A stretch of DNA of 64,000 nucleotides from Sulfurimonas denitrificans DSM 1251 (GTDB taxonomy: Bacteria; Campylobacterota; Campylobacteria; Campylobacterales; Sulfurimonadaceae). Each line of letters starts with the position of its first letter. Position 1 is the first letter of the stretch. Under the pieces are notes generated by a model. The model was not told the DNA's origin. It was given only the letters and a program-made list of their open reading frames with translations, and ran no database searches. Shown in pieces: positions 43,527-50,982 of the stretch. A program made the translations under genes and the position numbers. The stretch lies in assembly GCF_000012965.1 (NCBI RefSeq), contig NC_007575.1, positions 186,001-250,000 on the forward strand, in the 5' to 3' direction.

Positions 43527-44968
43527 CTAATAGCCTCCCTATCAAGCTCGCCACTCTTTAATTTTACTAAATACTCTTCAAGTGCTCTCTTTACATCTTT
43601 ACTTAAAATAAAAAGTCCCAGTATATTTGGCAGAGACATAGTAAGAAATAGCATAAAGCTAAAGTCAACAAGAACAGCCGTATTTACAACTGTTCCTATA
43701 ATTATAAGAAGCAAGAAGCTTAATTTATAGATTATAGAGTATGTTGAACCAAAAAGATAAACCCATGCACGCTCACCGTAATAAGCCCATGCAATAATAG
43801 TTGAAAAAGCAAATAGCGTTATGCTTATGGATAAAATAATAGGAAACCAGCTTATGACAGTACCATAAGCTGCACTTGTAAGGGCGGCACCCTCTTTAGC
43901 CTCAATAAGAGCCATATATGCGCCATCATGTTCATAAACTCCAGTTATAACAATAACAAGTGCTGTCATTGTGCAGATTACTATTGTGTCTATAAAAGGC
44001 TCATAAAGTGCAACAAGACCCTGTCTTACTGGATATTTTGTCTTAACTGGAGCATGTGCAACGGGGGAGGAGCCAATTCCAGCTTCACTTGAGAATACTG
44101 CTCTTTGAAAACCATGTACAATAGATCCAGCAACCCCTCCATATAGAGCACTAGTTGAGAAAGCTTCATGAAATATGATACTAATGGCGTCATCTATTTT
44201 TTCAAAGTGGTACGCTAAAATCCACAAAGAAGCACTAACGTAAATAATAGCCATAATTGGAACAAGAAATTCCGTAATTTTTGCTATCCTTGTAACTCCA
44301 CCAATAATTACAAAACCCACAAAAACAGCTATTAAGATGCCAAAAATAATTGGAAATTTATCAAAAAACTCTACCTCTTGAGATACTACCCCAAGTGCTT
44401 GAGAGACTTGAAATACATTTCCGCCTCCAATAGCCCCACCAATCATAAAAACAGCAAAAATAAGTGATAAAATTTTGCCAAATTTTGCATACCCTTTTTC
44501 TGCCAAACCTCTTGAGAGATACTCCATCGCACCACCCATTACAGTTCCATCTTTTAAGAAAACTCTATGTTGCAAAGAGAGGGTTACTTCTGTAAACTTA
44601 AGGCTCATGCCTAAAAAACCAGCAACTATCATCCAAAAAGTTGCCCCTGGTCCTCCAAGAGCAACTGCCAAGGCAACACCAGCGATATTGCCAAGCCCAA
44701 CAGTAGCACTAAGAGCTGTTGTTAAGGCTCCAAATGAGGAGATTTCTCCAACATCATCAACTGTGCGGTATTTGCCTCTTAGGATGTCAAAAGAGTGTTT
44801 AAACATTCTCAAATTTATAAATTTTGTCAATAATGTAAGATAAATTCCGCCTGAAATTAACCAAACAACTAAAAATGGGAGTTTAACGCCCTCTACCATT
44901 CCAAATAAAATGTCAAAAAATAGAGCGGCCTCCAAAAAAGAGTTGACACCACTGAAAAATTCACCCAT
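43523..44968 (-). CDS. Alanine or glycine:cation symporter (AGCS family)
   Basis: This 481-residue membrane protein has about ten to eleven hydrophobic helices and AGCS hallmarks: GLGNIAGVALAVALGGPGATFWM near residues 95-117, and FQRAVFSSEAGIGSSPVAHA in the middle. The family imports alanine or glycine with sodium or protons. A strong AAAGGTGA ribosome binding site precedes the ATG. A 91-residue gene is coupled to its 3-prime end. Substrate choice cannot be read from the motifs. Confidence 0.92.
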   Translation of the reverse strand: MGEFFSGVNSFLEAALFFDILFGMVEGVKLPFLVVWLISGGIYLTLLTKFINLRMFKHSFDILRGKYRTVDDVGEISSFGALTTALSATVGLGNIAGVALAVALGGPGATFWMIVAGFLGMSLKFTEVTLSLQHRVFLKDGTVMGGAMEYLSRGLAEKGYAKFGKILSLIFAVFMIGGAIGGGNVFQVSQALGVVSQEVEFFDKFPIIFGILIAVFVGFVIIGGVTRIAKITEFLVPIMAIIYVSASLWILAYHFEKIDDAISIIFHEAFSTSALYGGVAGSIVHGFQRAVFSSEAGIGSSPVAHAPVKTKYPVRQGLVALYEPFIDTIVICTMTALVIVITGVYEHDGAYMALIEAKEGAALTSAAYGTVISWFPIILSISITLFAFSTIIAWAYYGERAWVYLFGSTYSIIYKLSFLLLIIIGTVVNTAVLVDFSFMLFLTMSLPNILGLFILSKDVKRALEEYLVKLKSGELDREAIR

Positions 44969-45067
44969 AATTCACCTTTTAAACCAAATCATCATTATTG
45001 TAACAAACTAATCTTAATCTCTTTTTGTACATGTAAGAGAAAAGTTTGTAAATATCTAAAAATACTA

Positions 45068-45096
45068 TTGACATTTTAATAGTTATTGACTATAAT
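45068..45096 (+). promoter_or_regulatory. Consensus sigma70 promoter of the tRNA operon
   Basis: TTGACA (45068-45073), a 17-bp spacer and TATAAT (45091-45096) match the consensus exactly, 44 bp before tRNA-Pro. A full -35 box is rare in this phylum, so this is probably a very strong promoter. Confidence 0.85.
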
Positions 45097-45139
45097 TTCG
45101 CCTCATTAATCAGCTGCGAGGCTGTTTTAATGCGCAGGT

Positions 45140-45217
45140 CGGGGTGTAGCTCAGTATGGTTAGAGTACTTGGTTTGGGACCAAGGGGCCGAAGGTTCGAG
45201 TCCTTTCACCCCGACCA
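45140..45217 (+). tRNA. tRNA-Pro (TGG)
   Basis: Acceptor stem CGGGGTG/CACCCCG, anticodon loop TTTGGGA with anticodon TGG, T-arm GGTTCGAGTCC and an encoded CCA end. First gene of a five-tRNA operon. Confidence 0.95.
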
Positions 45218-45239
45218 CTTTTATTTTATAAAACAACAT

Positions 45240-45317
45240 GGTGGGATTAGCTCAGTTGGTTAGAGCACTGGTTTGTGGTGCCGGGGGTCACGGGTTCGAG
45301 CCCCGCATCCCACCCCA
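45240..45317 (+). tRNA. tRNA-His (GTG)
   Basis: Acceptor stem GTGGGAT/ATCCCAC with the extra G at -1 opposite C73, the identity mark of tRNA-His. The anticodon loop TTTGTGG gives GTG. CCA is encoded. Confidence 0.95.
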
Positions 45318-45359
45318 TAGAAATAAAATAAAAAAAACTTAATAATAATAAATTTTGTG

Positions 45360-45436
45360 GCGTTCGTGGCTCAACTGGATAGAGTTTCGGACTTCGGATC
45401 CGACGGTTATAGGTTCGAATCCTATCGGGCGCACCA
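45360..45436 (+). tRNA. tRNA-Arg (TCG)
   Basis: Acceptor stem GCGTTCG/CGGGCGC with two G-U pairs, anticodon stem TCGGA/TCCGA around loop CTTCGGA, so anticodon TCG, which reads CGA and CGG codons. CCA is encoded. Confidence 0.93.
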
Positions 45437-45451
45437 TTTTTATAAATGTAT

Positions 45452-45528
<77 letters not shown>

Positions 45529-45549
45529 CTAATTTTTTAACTACCATGT

Positions 45550-45633
45550 GCGGATGTGGTGAAATGGCAGACACGCTAGACTTAGGATCTAGTGCCGTAA
45601 GGTGTGGAGGTTCAAGTCCTCTCATCCGCACCA
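45550..45633 (+). tRNA. tRNA-Leu (TAG)
   Basis: Acceptor stem GCGGATG/CATCCGC, anticodon stem CTAGA/TCTAG around loop CTTAGGA giving TAG, and the long variable arm (GTGCCGTAAGGTGT) of class II tRNAs. It is the last tRNA of the operon, and the accessory region starts directly after it. Confidence 0.95.
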
Positions 45634-45908
45634 TTACCTAAAATAGGTACTTTCAAACGATTTTACTTTTACTTTAAGAAATCTCCAAAACTCATTTTTT
45701 ACTACATTTTTACTACAAGCCATACTCTTCATATTTTATAAATATTTATTACTAATTTTATTTTTAAGCAAAAAAAGCCATTTGTCTTACATTGCTTAAT
45801 AAATTGCAAATATTTGAATTTATTTGCAAAGAAATGAAGCACTATGATAATCGCTTTTGCTTTATTAACAAACTCTCTATTTTCAACTATGATTGCTCCG
45901 TTCAAATT

Positions 45909-45976
45909 ATTCAACGGGGTACCAAGTGTTTTTCACTCCCAAAGTGAAGGAAGTCATATTTGGCTTCCCGTTGAGT
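45909..45976. repeat. attC-like imperfect palindrome
   Basis: The 68-bp segment starts with ATTCAAC and ends with GTTGAGT, matching the RYYYAAC and GTTRRRY ends of integron attC sites. The arms ATTCAACGGG and CCCGTTGAGT pair at 9 of 10 positions. A 3-base mismatched spacer and a second pairing CCAA/TTGG follow, as in the R-box, spacer, L-box layout. Internal hairpins TCACT/AGTGA and GGAAG/CTTCC lie in the loop. No integrase is in the window, so this may be a coincidental palindrome. Confidence 0.3.
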
Positions 45977-46451
45977 AATTCAACTGGAGCACTTGGTACC
46001 TGTTCCTCACTCACATAAATTTTATTGTTCAAAAAATTGAAAGGCGTATTATCAAGCGTCTGGTGAAGTAAATATTCTGTTTGTAAGCCATCATAGTTAA
46101 TGCACGCAAAACAGTACCCAAATATTGAAAAAAAAGTAGAAATTGATACAGTTACGGCTGACACCCAGTGGAAGTACTATTGCAGTAGATTAAGCTTTGC
46201 AAGTAGTACGTTATTACCACATTAAACAATAGGTTTTTATAGGGAAACTGAAAGGGTGATCGACTACACGCAGATAGTGGCGCTGTGGATGATACTATGC
46301 TCTCATCACCTTCTCATACTAGACCTAAACCAAAACTCTGACATATTTGGCATGGAACAGACTGTACAGCACAACCGACAGTTGATAGTATGCTCTTGCC
46401 GAGCGTGAAAAAGGTGAAGAGGCGGAACGACCGACCGATCGAAACGATGGA

Positions 46452-46479
46452 ATTATAACATTTTGTATTATGTTTGCAA
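46452..46479 (-). promoter_or_regulatory. Minus-strand promoter into the GC-rich segment
   Basis: On the minus strand TTGCAA (46474-46479), 16 bp and TATAAT (46452-46457) form a plausible sigma70 promoter. Transcription would begin near 46445 and run through the structured GC-richer stretch down to about 46200. Confidence 0.45.
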
Positions 46480-46665
46480 AATATATAAAATCGAAAGCGG
46501 AGAGGTATGCCCAAATTTTAGGCTACTTCTCAGCCCTTCATGCAGTTCTTTCTCCCTCCTCACTCTGGAATCTACTCTGTTTTACAAAAAATATTTGATA
46601 TGATAATTGACAAAAAGATATAAGAAATATACTTTACATGTAAAATAAATATTTAAAGAGTATAT

Positions 46666-47113
46666 ATGATACTAACTATATCGCATCAAAAAGGTGGTGT
46701 CGGAAAATCAACGATTGCTTGGAATATAGGAGCGCATTTTTCAAAATTGCTTCCGATTACGATTCTAGATTTGGACACATAACAATCTTTGACACAGACA
46801 AATCAGATTAGAGAGTCTGTTGGATTAGAGCCTTTAAAGATAATGCAAATAAGCAACGCTGGTGAACTGCACAATACATTGAAAAAGACTATAAAGATAA
46901 GCTAACTATTATTGATTCAGGTGGATTTTATAGTGCTTTTAACAGAGTGGCAATTGTCGGAAGTGATATGCTAATCACTTTTGTATCGGACAAACCCTTT
47001 GATTTGATGGGTTTGCAAAAATATGAGGAGATTTTAAAGTCATCGGCGGCACTGTGAATGCGTATATACTTATAGCATTGCAAGAACGAATGCAAAAGGA
47101 TGGGTTGATATAA
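46666..47113 (+). pseudogene. ParA family ATPase pseudogene
   Basis: From the ATG at 46666 the reading MILTISHQKGGVGKSTIAWN shows the deviant Walker A KGGVGKST of ParA/Soj ATPases, followed by ITILDLDT. An in-frame TAA at 46780 stands where the family has Gln (CAA to TAA). A frameshift near 46895 moves the frame to LTIIDSGGFYSAFNRVAI and SDMLITFVSDKPFDLMG, and a third frame near 47045 gives GGTVNAYILIALQERM up to a stop at 47111. ParA partitions plasmids or integrated elements. The gene is certainly broken, and points to a former plasmid or ICE-like element. Confidence 0.88.
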
Positions 47114-47116
47114 ATT

Positions 47117-48271
47117 TTATGTCCATCTAAATTTAGCATAATTGCTATCGATGAATGGTAATTCTTTTTCAATATTTTTATAAGTTTTTATTTTTAGCTT
47201 CTGTTTATCTTTTGTTTTAGTTGATATTTCTAATGTATTGACAATAAAAGTTGTTTCTATATCAGTTAAATTGCAATTCATGCTCAGAATTTTGATAAAT
47301 AAATAGTTAATTTGACTTCCTAATTTAACTATTGAAGATATATAGTTCATGATTGGCGCAAATTCTGAGATAAAATAGAAATTATTTTCCAATATTAATT
47401 TTAAATTACTGCTAGTTCCTATTGTATGTTTAATGGCATATCCAAATATATATTGCTCTAGCGATTTTGCCAGAAATTTTCCATAAAACTGATCAAAATT
47501 AATATCAGATCTATCTAAGACTGGAATCCATTTTATATTTGTTTCTGATAAATATTTTTGATTATTAAATTTATTATTTTCACTGTAGTCGAAAAATAAA
47601 ATATTCCAATGTTTAACATTTATTATTGCATCATTTGAATATTTAATGAAATTTCGTTTATATTGTGGCCCTAGTATTTCTAAACACTTAGGCATGATTA
47701 TCTCTTCAAACCTCATAACAGCTGCAGTAAAACTATTGTTTGTTACATTAATATAAAAACTTTTTAACATATCATCTTCATTAAATTCAGTATCATCTTT
47801 TAAGTTTTCAGACAAAGGATATAAATTTCTAACTATTGGTTCTACATATTTCTTTTTTACCACTTCCTGGAATTCAGTTCTATAAACATCAAAATATATA
47901 CTGAATGGAAAAATTTCACCATAAGTTTCATAATACAATAAACTATCTTTTGCCTCAGATAGATAATAATTAAGTAGAATATCACGCATAACTTCGATAT
48001 CAATTTTATATAAATCTTCATCACTTAATTCTCCATCATAGTATGGATCAATAATATTAGATTCTATATATTCCTTGTTATGGATCTGGTTGATCTTGTT
48101 GGGTATCTCCATCATAAAATACAAAAAATTATCTTTTCTTCTTAAAAATTTCAGAAAATTTTTAACATCTTTTGTAAGATATGTATCATAAATTTTTATG
48201 ATTTGATGAACATCTATTGTTTCATCATCACGGTCCAATCCTTTTTTGTATATTTTTTCAAAAATATTCAT
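47117..48271 (-). CDS. Unknown AT-rich orphan protein
   Basis: I chose the ATG at 48271 (MNIFEKIYKKGLDRDDET), preceded by TTAGGA at a 5-base distance; an in-frame ATG at 48304 adds 11 residues without a ribosome binding site. The 384-residue protein is acidic and rich in Asn, Ile, Lys and Tyr, with no signal peptide, membrane segment or motif that I recognise. Its composition is more AT-rich than the chromosomal genes in this window. It faces the broken parA gene, tail to tail, 3 bp apart. An abortive-infection or other element-borne role would be a guess. Confidence 0.65.
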   Translation of the reverse strand: MNIFEKIYKKGLDRDDETIDVHQIIKIYDTYLTKDVKNFLKFLRRKDNFLYFMMEIPNKINQIHNKEYIESNIIDPYYDGELSDEDLYKIDIEVMRDILLNYYLSEAKDSLLYYETYGEIFPFSIYFDVYRTEFQEVVKKKYVEPIVRNLYPLSENLKDDTEFNEDDMLKSFYINVTNNSFTAAVMRFEEIIMPKCLEILGPQYKRNFIKYSNDAIINVKHWNILFFDYSENNKFNNQKYLSETNIKWIPVLDRSDINFDQFYGKFLAKSLEQYIFGYAIKHTIGTSSNLKLILENNFYFISEFAPIMNYISSIVKLGSQINYLFIKILSMNCNLTDIETTFIVNTLEISTKTKDKQKLKIKTYKNIEKELPFIDSNYAKFRWT

Positions 48272-48483
48272 AAAAATCCTAATCCATTGAAATAATCGGA
48301 ACATATATTATCACTTTTTTAAGTTCTATAAAATAGATGTTATTTTTATCTGAAAAAACAAAGTCTAAATTTATGAAAATTTGCATTTTTTAGAAAGAGT
48401 TAAAGGAAAAATTCTTTATATCATTTGGCTATCAATTGAAATTCAAAGCAACTCAAAAGGCCTTATTGAAAAAGAAGGAAAAC

Positions 48484-48729
48484 ATGACAGAGAAAGAAAA
48501 AATGTATATTAAAGAGTTTGGTATGGAGTATCTTACTTTAAAACAAGCTTGTAAAATATGGCGAAAACCCGGATACTCGAAACTCTCAAAGCAGTTGCCA
48601 CAGATAGGCTATAAGTGTGCAGAAGAGCTTATGATTATTCCTAAATATAGGAAGGTAGGGGTTTCTTATTTGTTCAAAATTGCAGACATTTTGAACTTTT
48701 TAGAAGATACGGAAGGTAAACATGAATAA
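48484..48729 (+). CDS. Small basic DNA-binding-like protein
   Basis: The start at 48484 has AAGGAAAAC before it; an upstream in-frame ATG at 48436 lacks a ribosome binding site. The 81-residue protein has a helix-turn-helix-like core (YLTLKQACKIWRKPGYSKLSKQ), similar in layout to excisionase or MerR-like small proteins that read TLKQAA or TVKEAA at the same place. It overlaps the next small ORF by 8 bp. An excisionase-like role in an integrated element is plausible but unproven. Confidence 0.6.
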   Translation: MTEKEKMYIKEFGMEYLTLKQACKIWRKPGYSKLSKQLPQIGYKCAEELMIIPKYRKVGVSYLFKIADILNFLEDTEGKHE

Positions 48730-48934
48730 TTTAAATAAGATTGAGGAGAATTTTGCTGCTTTAACAAAGCTCTCTCTAGCAGCAATCTTTCAACTTGATA
48801 AATGGTATGCTTGGCAAAATCATCTTGTAAAAATATCAATCATTATTGCGTTTATATATTTTGAAAACCTAACACTCGAAAACATAGGTGCGTTTTTATT
48901 AAACACACCTAAAACATGGATATTGTTAGAGTGA
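48722..48934 (+). CDS. Small hydrophobic protein, possibly truncated
   Basis: A 70-residue frame overlaps the preceding gene by 8 bp. It has one hydrophobic stretch (LVKISIIIAFIYF, about residues 35-47). Its last codons coincide with a hairpin (48886-48910), so it may be a truncated gene whose 3-prime end was replaced. There is no recognised family. Confidence 0.4.
   Translation: MNNLNKIEENFAALTKLSLAAIFQLDKWYAWQNHLVKISIIIAFIYFENLTLENIGAFLLNTPKTWILLE
48886..48910. repeat. Hairpin repeat with GTGCGTTT core
   Basis: AGGTGCGTTT, a 5-base loop and AAACACACCT form a 10-bp stem with one mismatch. A shorter relative AGTGCGTTT-AG-AAACACT lies at 49056-49073. Both sit around the gap before the gene at 49156, where iterons or an origin-like element would be expected in a plasmid-derived island. 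Confidence 0.4.
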
Positions 48935-49155
48935 AATTTAGTAAAAAGTGCGCTGGTATTTTCTAGCAATTTAAATGTACCTAAAACGGGCATTATTTTG
49001 ATATACCAAATCGAAAACCAAAACGCAAAAATGCACAAATATAGTAAAAATTCGATAGTGCGTTTAGAAACACTCTACAAATACTTCGTATGAGTATTCA
49101 AAAGCCAAACACAGTTTTTTATGTAAAAACTTAACACACTCAACAGGAGAAAAAA

Positions 49156-50025
49156 ATGATAAAAGAAAAAAGAGAAAGTTTTATACTAAAAAAGGAGCAT
49201 CTTGCAATGTTTCTTGATGAAATAAAGGATGATATAATCAATTATAGTGAGCAGGCCTTAAATCTCGAATTTAATCCAAGTGAATACTATGCTTTTGAAA
49301 GAATAATCAATCTCATCCACGGTAACACACCTGAAAACAAAGACAACTTCATTAAAAAAGCATATCATAATGTTCAAAGGAAAGTATGCTATGTAAATAA
49401 ACAAGATTCAGAACAAGAAGGAAAAACTCCTTTTGAAAAAGGCATTATGACCGCTACTAAGAATCAATATAAAAACGTTAATATGGGAATAATAGAATCG
49501 GAAAAATATAACAACAAAAACATACTTGATAGATCATATATGGGGCTTAACTTTGATACAAAAGATAAAAAAGCAAGCTATGCTGCCGCACGCAATTTCA
49601 GAAAAAAATATAGACCAATTGTCAAAGAAGCAATGGCAAAACTTCGTTATAAATATCACACTTTTAAGAACGCTATTCCTGCTCAAGAGTTCAAACAAAA
49701 TATGAATACTGATGTTTTTAGAGATAAGATTGACTACGAAAGATTGTACAAATATGTTTCATGTTTTGATATAAAACCGACAAAAGAGACTTTTCATTTG
49801 CTAAGAGGCGTTATTTATATCTTATGTCTAAAACACAACCCAAGCCTTGTTCCTGAACACTACAAAAAATCATTGGGAATAATTGGAAAAGAGTTCATCC
49901 CCATCAACAAAGATAGCGAAGAAGATACAAAAGCCAAAGAGGCACTGTTAGAGCTAATGGAAGATATGGAACTTACTCCAGAAAAGTTTGAACAGCTGCG
50001 AAAGGAGTTTCAGAATGAATTTTAA
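49156..50025 (+). CDS. Unknown cytoplasmic protein
   Basis: This 289-residue, strongly charged protein follows a clear ribosome binding site (GGAGAAAAAA). It is mostly helical, with a basic middle (RNFRKKYRPIVKEAMAKLRYKY, about residues 147-168) that could bind nucleic acid, and an acidic C-terminus (EEDTKAKEALLELMEDMELTPE). No motif is known to me. It lies between the excisionase-like gene and a YgjP-like fragment, so a replication or mobility role in the former element is possible. Confidence 0.65.
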   Translation: MIKEKRESFILKKEHLAMFLDEIKDDIINYSEQALNLEFNPSEYYAFERIINLIHGNTPENKDNFIKKAYHNVQRKVCYVNKQDSEQEGKTPFEKGIMTATKNQYKNVNMGIIESEKYNNKNILDRSYMGLNFDTKDKKASYAAARNFRKKYRPIVKEAMAKLRYKYHTFKNAIPAQEFKQNMNTDVFRDKIDYERLYKYVSCFDIKPTKETFHLLRGVIYILCLKHNPSLVPEHYKKSLGIIGKEFIPINKDSEEDTKAKEALLELMEDMELTPEKFEQLRKEFQNEF

Positions 50026-50039
50026 ATCAGATCTAATTT

Positions 50040-50219
50040 ATTATTAAACTGAACCAAATTCAACTTATAAAAAAGCCTAAAGTCTGCATAGAATATGTTG
50101 TTTTTCATGAACTGGTTCATGTTATTTATCCAAATCATTCTAAGCAATTTTATGATTATTTAGCTCTTTATATGGCTTATTGGGAAAAGCGGAAAGATAT
50201 TTTGGAGAAAGGATATTAA
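50040..50219 (+). pseudogene. YgjP-like metallopeptidase, C-terminal fragment
   Basis: Directly after the gene at 49156 one frame reads LIKKPKVCIEYVVFHELVHV, then IYPNHSKQFYDYLA, ending in a stop at 50217. HELVH plus the downstream NHS is the zinc site of the YgjP/WLM group (HExxH...H). The N-terminal two thirds of a ~230-residue protein are missing and there is no start codon, so this is a remnant. In related bacteria this gene often follows type I restriction genes, which hints at a lost restriction system. Confidence 0.7.
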
Positions 50220-50479
50220 AACACTACTCGCTTACCTTTCCTCCCAAACTTTCCTATAGCATTAAATATATCAACCCCATCCCTAAAAACAAGCCTCCCA
50301 AATTTATCTTTGGTAATATCCCAGCCACGGAGTCTTTGATAAATATCTGTCTGAATAGTTCTTTTAGAAACATTAAACTCCTCTGCCAAAGATGAGATAG
50401 TCGGTCTCTCATCTTTAGTGAGCATAGAGAGTATGGAGATAAGTCTAAAGAGTGCTTTGTCATATGATTTTTGTGCCAT
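50216..50479 (-). CDS. DeoR/HTH_11-like transcriptional regulator
   Basis: This 87-residue protein has a winged helix-turn-helix (FRLISILSMLTKDERPTISS, then LAEEFNVSKRTIQTDIYQRL), as in the N-terminal domain of WYL and DeoR regulators, but lacks a WYL effector domain. AAGGAG precedes its ATG at a 7-base distance. It lies 16 bp after a 37-residue peptide gene in one transcript whose promoter is bracketed by an inverted repeat. Autoregulation is likely. The mate may be a small membrane toxin or signal. Confidence 0.75.
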   Translation of the reverse strand: MAQKSYDKALFRLISILSMLTKDERPTISSLAEEFNVSKRTIQTDIYQRLRGWDITKDKFGRLVFRDGVDIFNAIGKFGRKGKRVVF

Positions 50480-50495
50480 AGTAAAACTCCTTTCA

Positions 50496-50609
50496 TTATG
50501 CAGCGTTACTTAAAAGCGGCAGTGCTTGAGTAATACTCACCAAAAGCTCTATTATGAGTATAAAGATTGTATATCTATACTCTTTAGTTAAGTGTCTTGC
50601 CTTTCTCAT
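50496..50609 (-). CDS. 37-residue membrane peptide
   Basis: A short frame starts at 50609 after a perfect AAGGAGCAACAA ribosome binding site and codes for a basic N-terminus (MRKARHLTKEYRY) and one hydrophobic helix (TIFILIIELLVSI), ending at 50496. It lies downstream of a consensus sigma70 promoter and just before the HTH gene. Size, charge and a single helix fit small membrane toxins or regulatory peptides. Function is unknown. Confidence 0.6.
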   Translation of the reverse strand: MRKARHLTKEYRYTIFILIIELLVSITQALPLLSNAA

Positions 50610-50629
50610 TTGTTGCTCCTTTTATCGTA

Positions 50630-50678
50630 TATTAGTATTTAATTAGATTATTATATACTAATACGCATATAGTGTCAA
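50630..50678 (-). promoter_or_regulatory. Consensus promoter bracketed by an operator-like inverted repeat
   Basis: On the minus strand TTGACA (50673-50678), 17 bp and TATAAT (50650-50655) match the sigma70 consensus. A perfect 9-bp inverted repeat TATTAGTAT (50630-50638) and ATACTAATA (50655-50663), 16 bp apart, places one half in the promoter spacer and the other just past the transcription start. It is a likely autoregulatory operator for the HTH protein at 50216. Confidence 0.7.
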
Positions 50679-50745
50679 GATGAAATATTGTAAATCAGTA
50701 TAATTTATGATAGAATTGTCCAAATATAGTATAAAAAGGTGTTTT

Positions 50746-50982
50746 ATGACAAAAGAGCAATTTATTCTAAGGTTAAAAGAGCTTGAAATCTCAAAACAAG
50801 ATTTCTCAGAATTATGCAGAGTTCCCTATTCAACAATCAACAATTGGGGAGTGATGAGAGAAGGCAAACCTTTAGTAATCCCAAATTGGGTAGAACCATT
50901 TTTGGAATACTACGAAAAAGCAAAAAAACTAGAGTATGTTATGCGTGAGATCTGCCAAAAGATAGAGAGTGTTAAGGGTTAG
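50746..50982 (+). CDS. Small helix-turn-helix-like protein
   Basis: The start at 50746 follows AAGG; an upstream in-frame ATG at 50707 overlaps the -10 region and is unlikely. The 78-residue protein reads RLKELEISKQDFSELCRVPYSTINNWG, which has the layout of a DNA-binding HTH (as in Cro/phage regulators), followed by a C-terminal helix. Its stop codon overlaps the 3-prime end of the Fic gene by 4 bp. Likely promoter elements TTGTAA (50688-50693) and TAGAAT (50711-50716) precede it. Confidence 0.65.
   Translation: MTKEQFILRLKELEISKQDFSELCRVPYSTINNWGVMREGKPLVIPNWVEPFLEYYEKAKKLEYVMREICQKIESVKG

Larger units (their letters stand above)
45634..46665. other. Non-coding or decayed 1-kb segment after tRNA-Leu
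   Basis: I see no convincing gene here. Short minus-strand frames at 45729-45914, 45907-46164 and 46314-46514 lack ribosome binding sites and family motifs. The first 100 bp contain a repeated CTACA/TTTTTACTACA pattern. The segment holds an attC-like imperfect palindrome (45909-45976) and a locally GC-richer stretch (about 46140-46450) with a minus-strand promoter. It looks like the eroded left end of an integrated element. Confidence 0.5.

Noticed and set aside
45729-46514. Three short minus-strand ORFs after the tRNA cluster
   Set aside because: No ribosome binding sites, no family resemblance, and one runs through the palindrome; they look like chance frames in decayed DNA.
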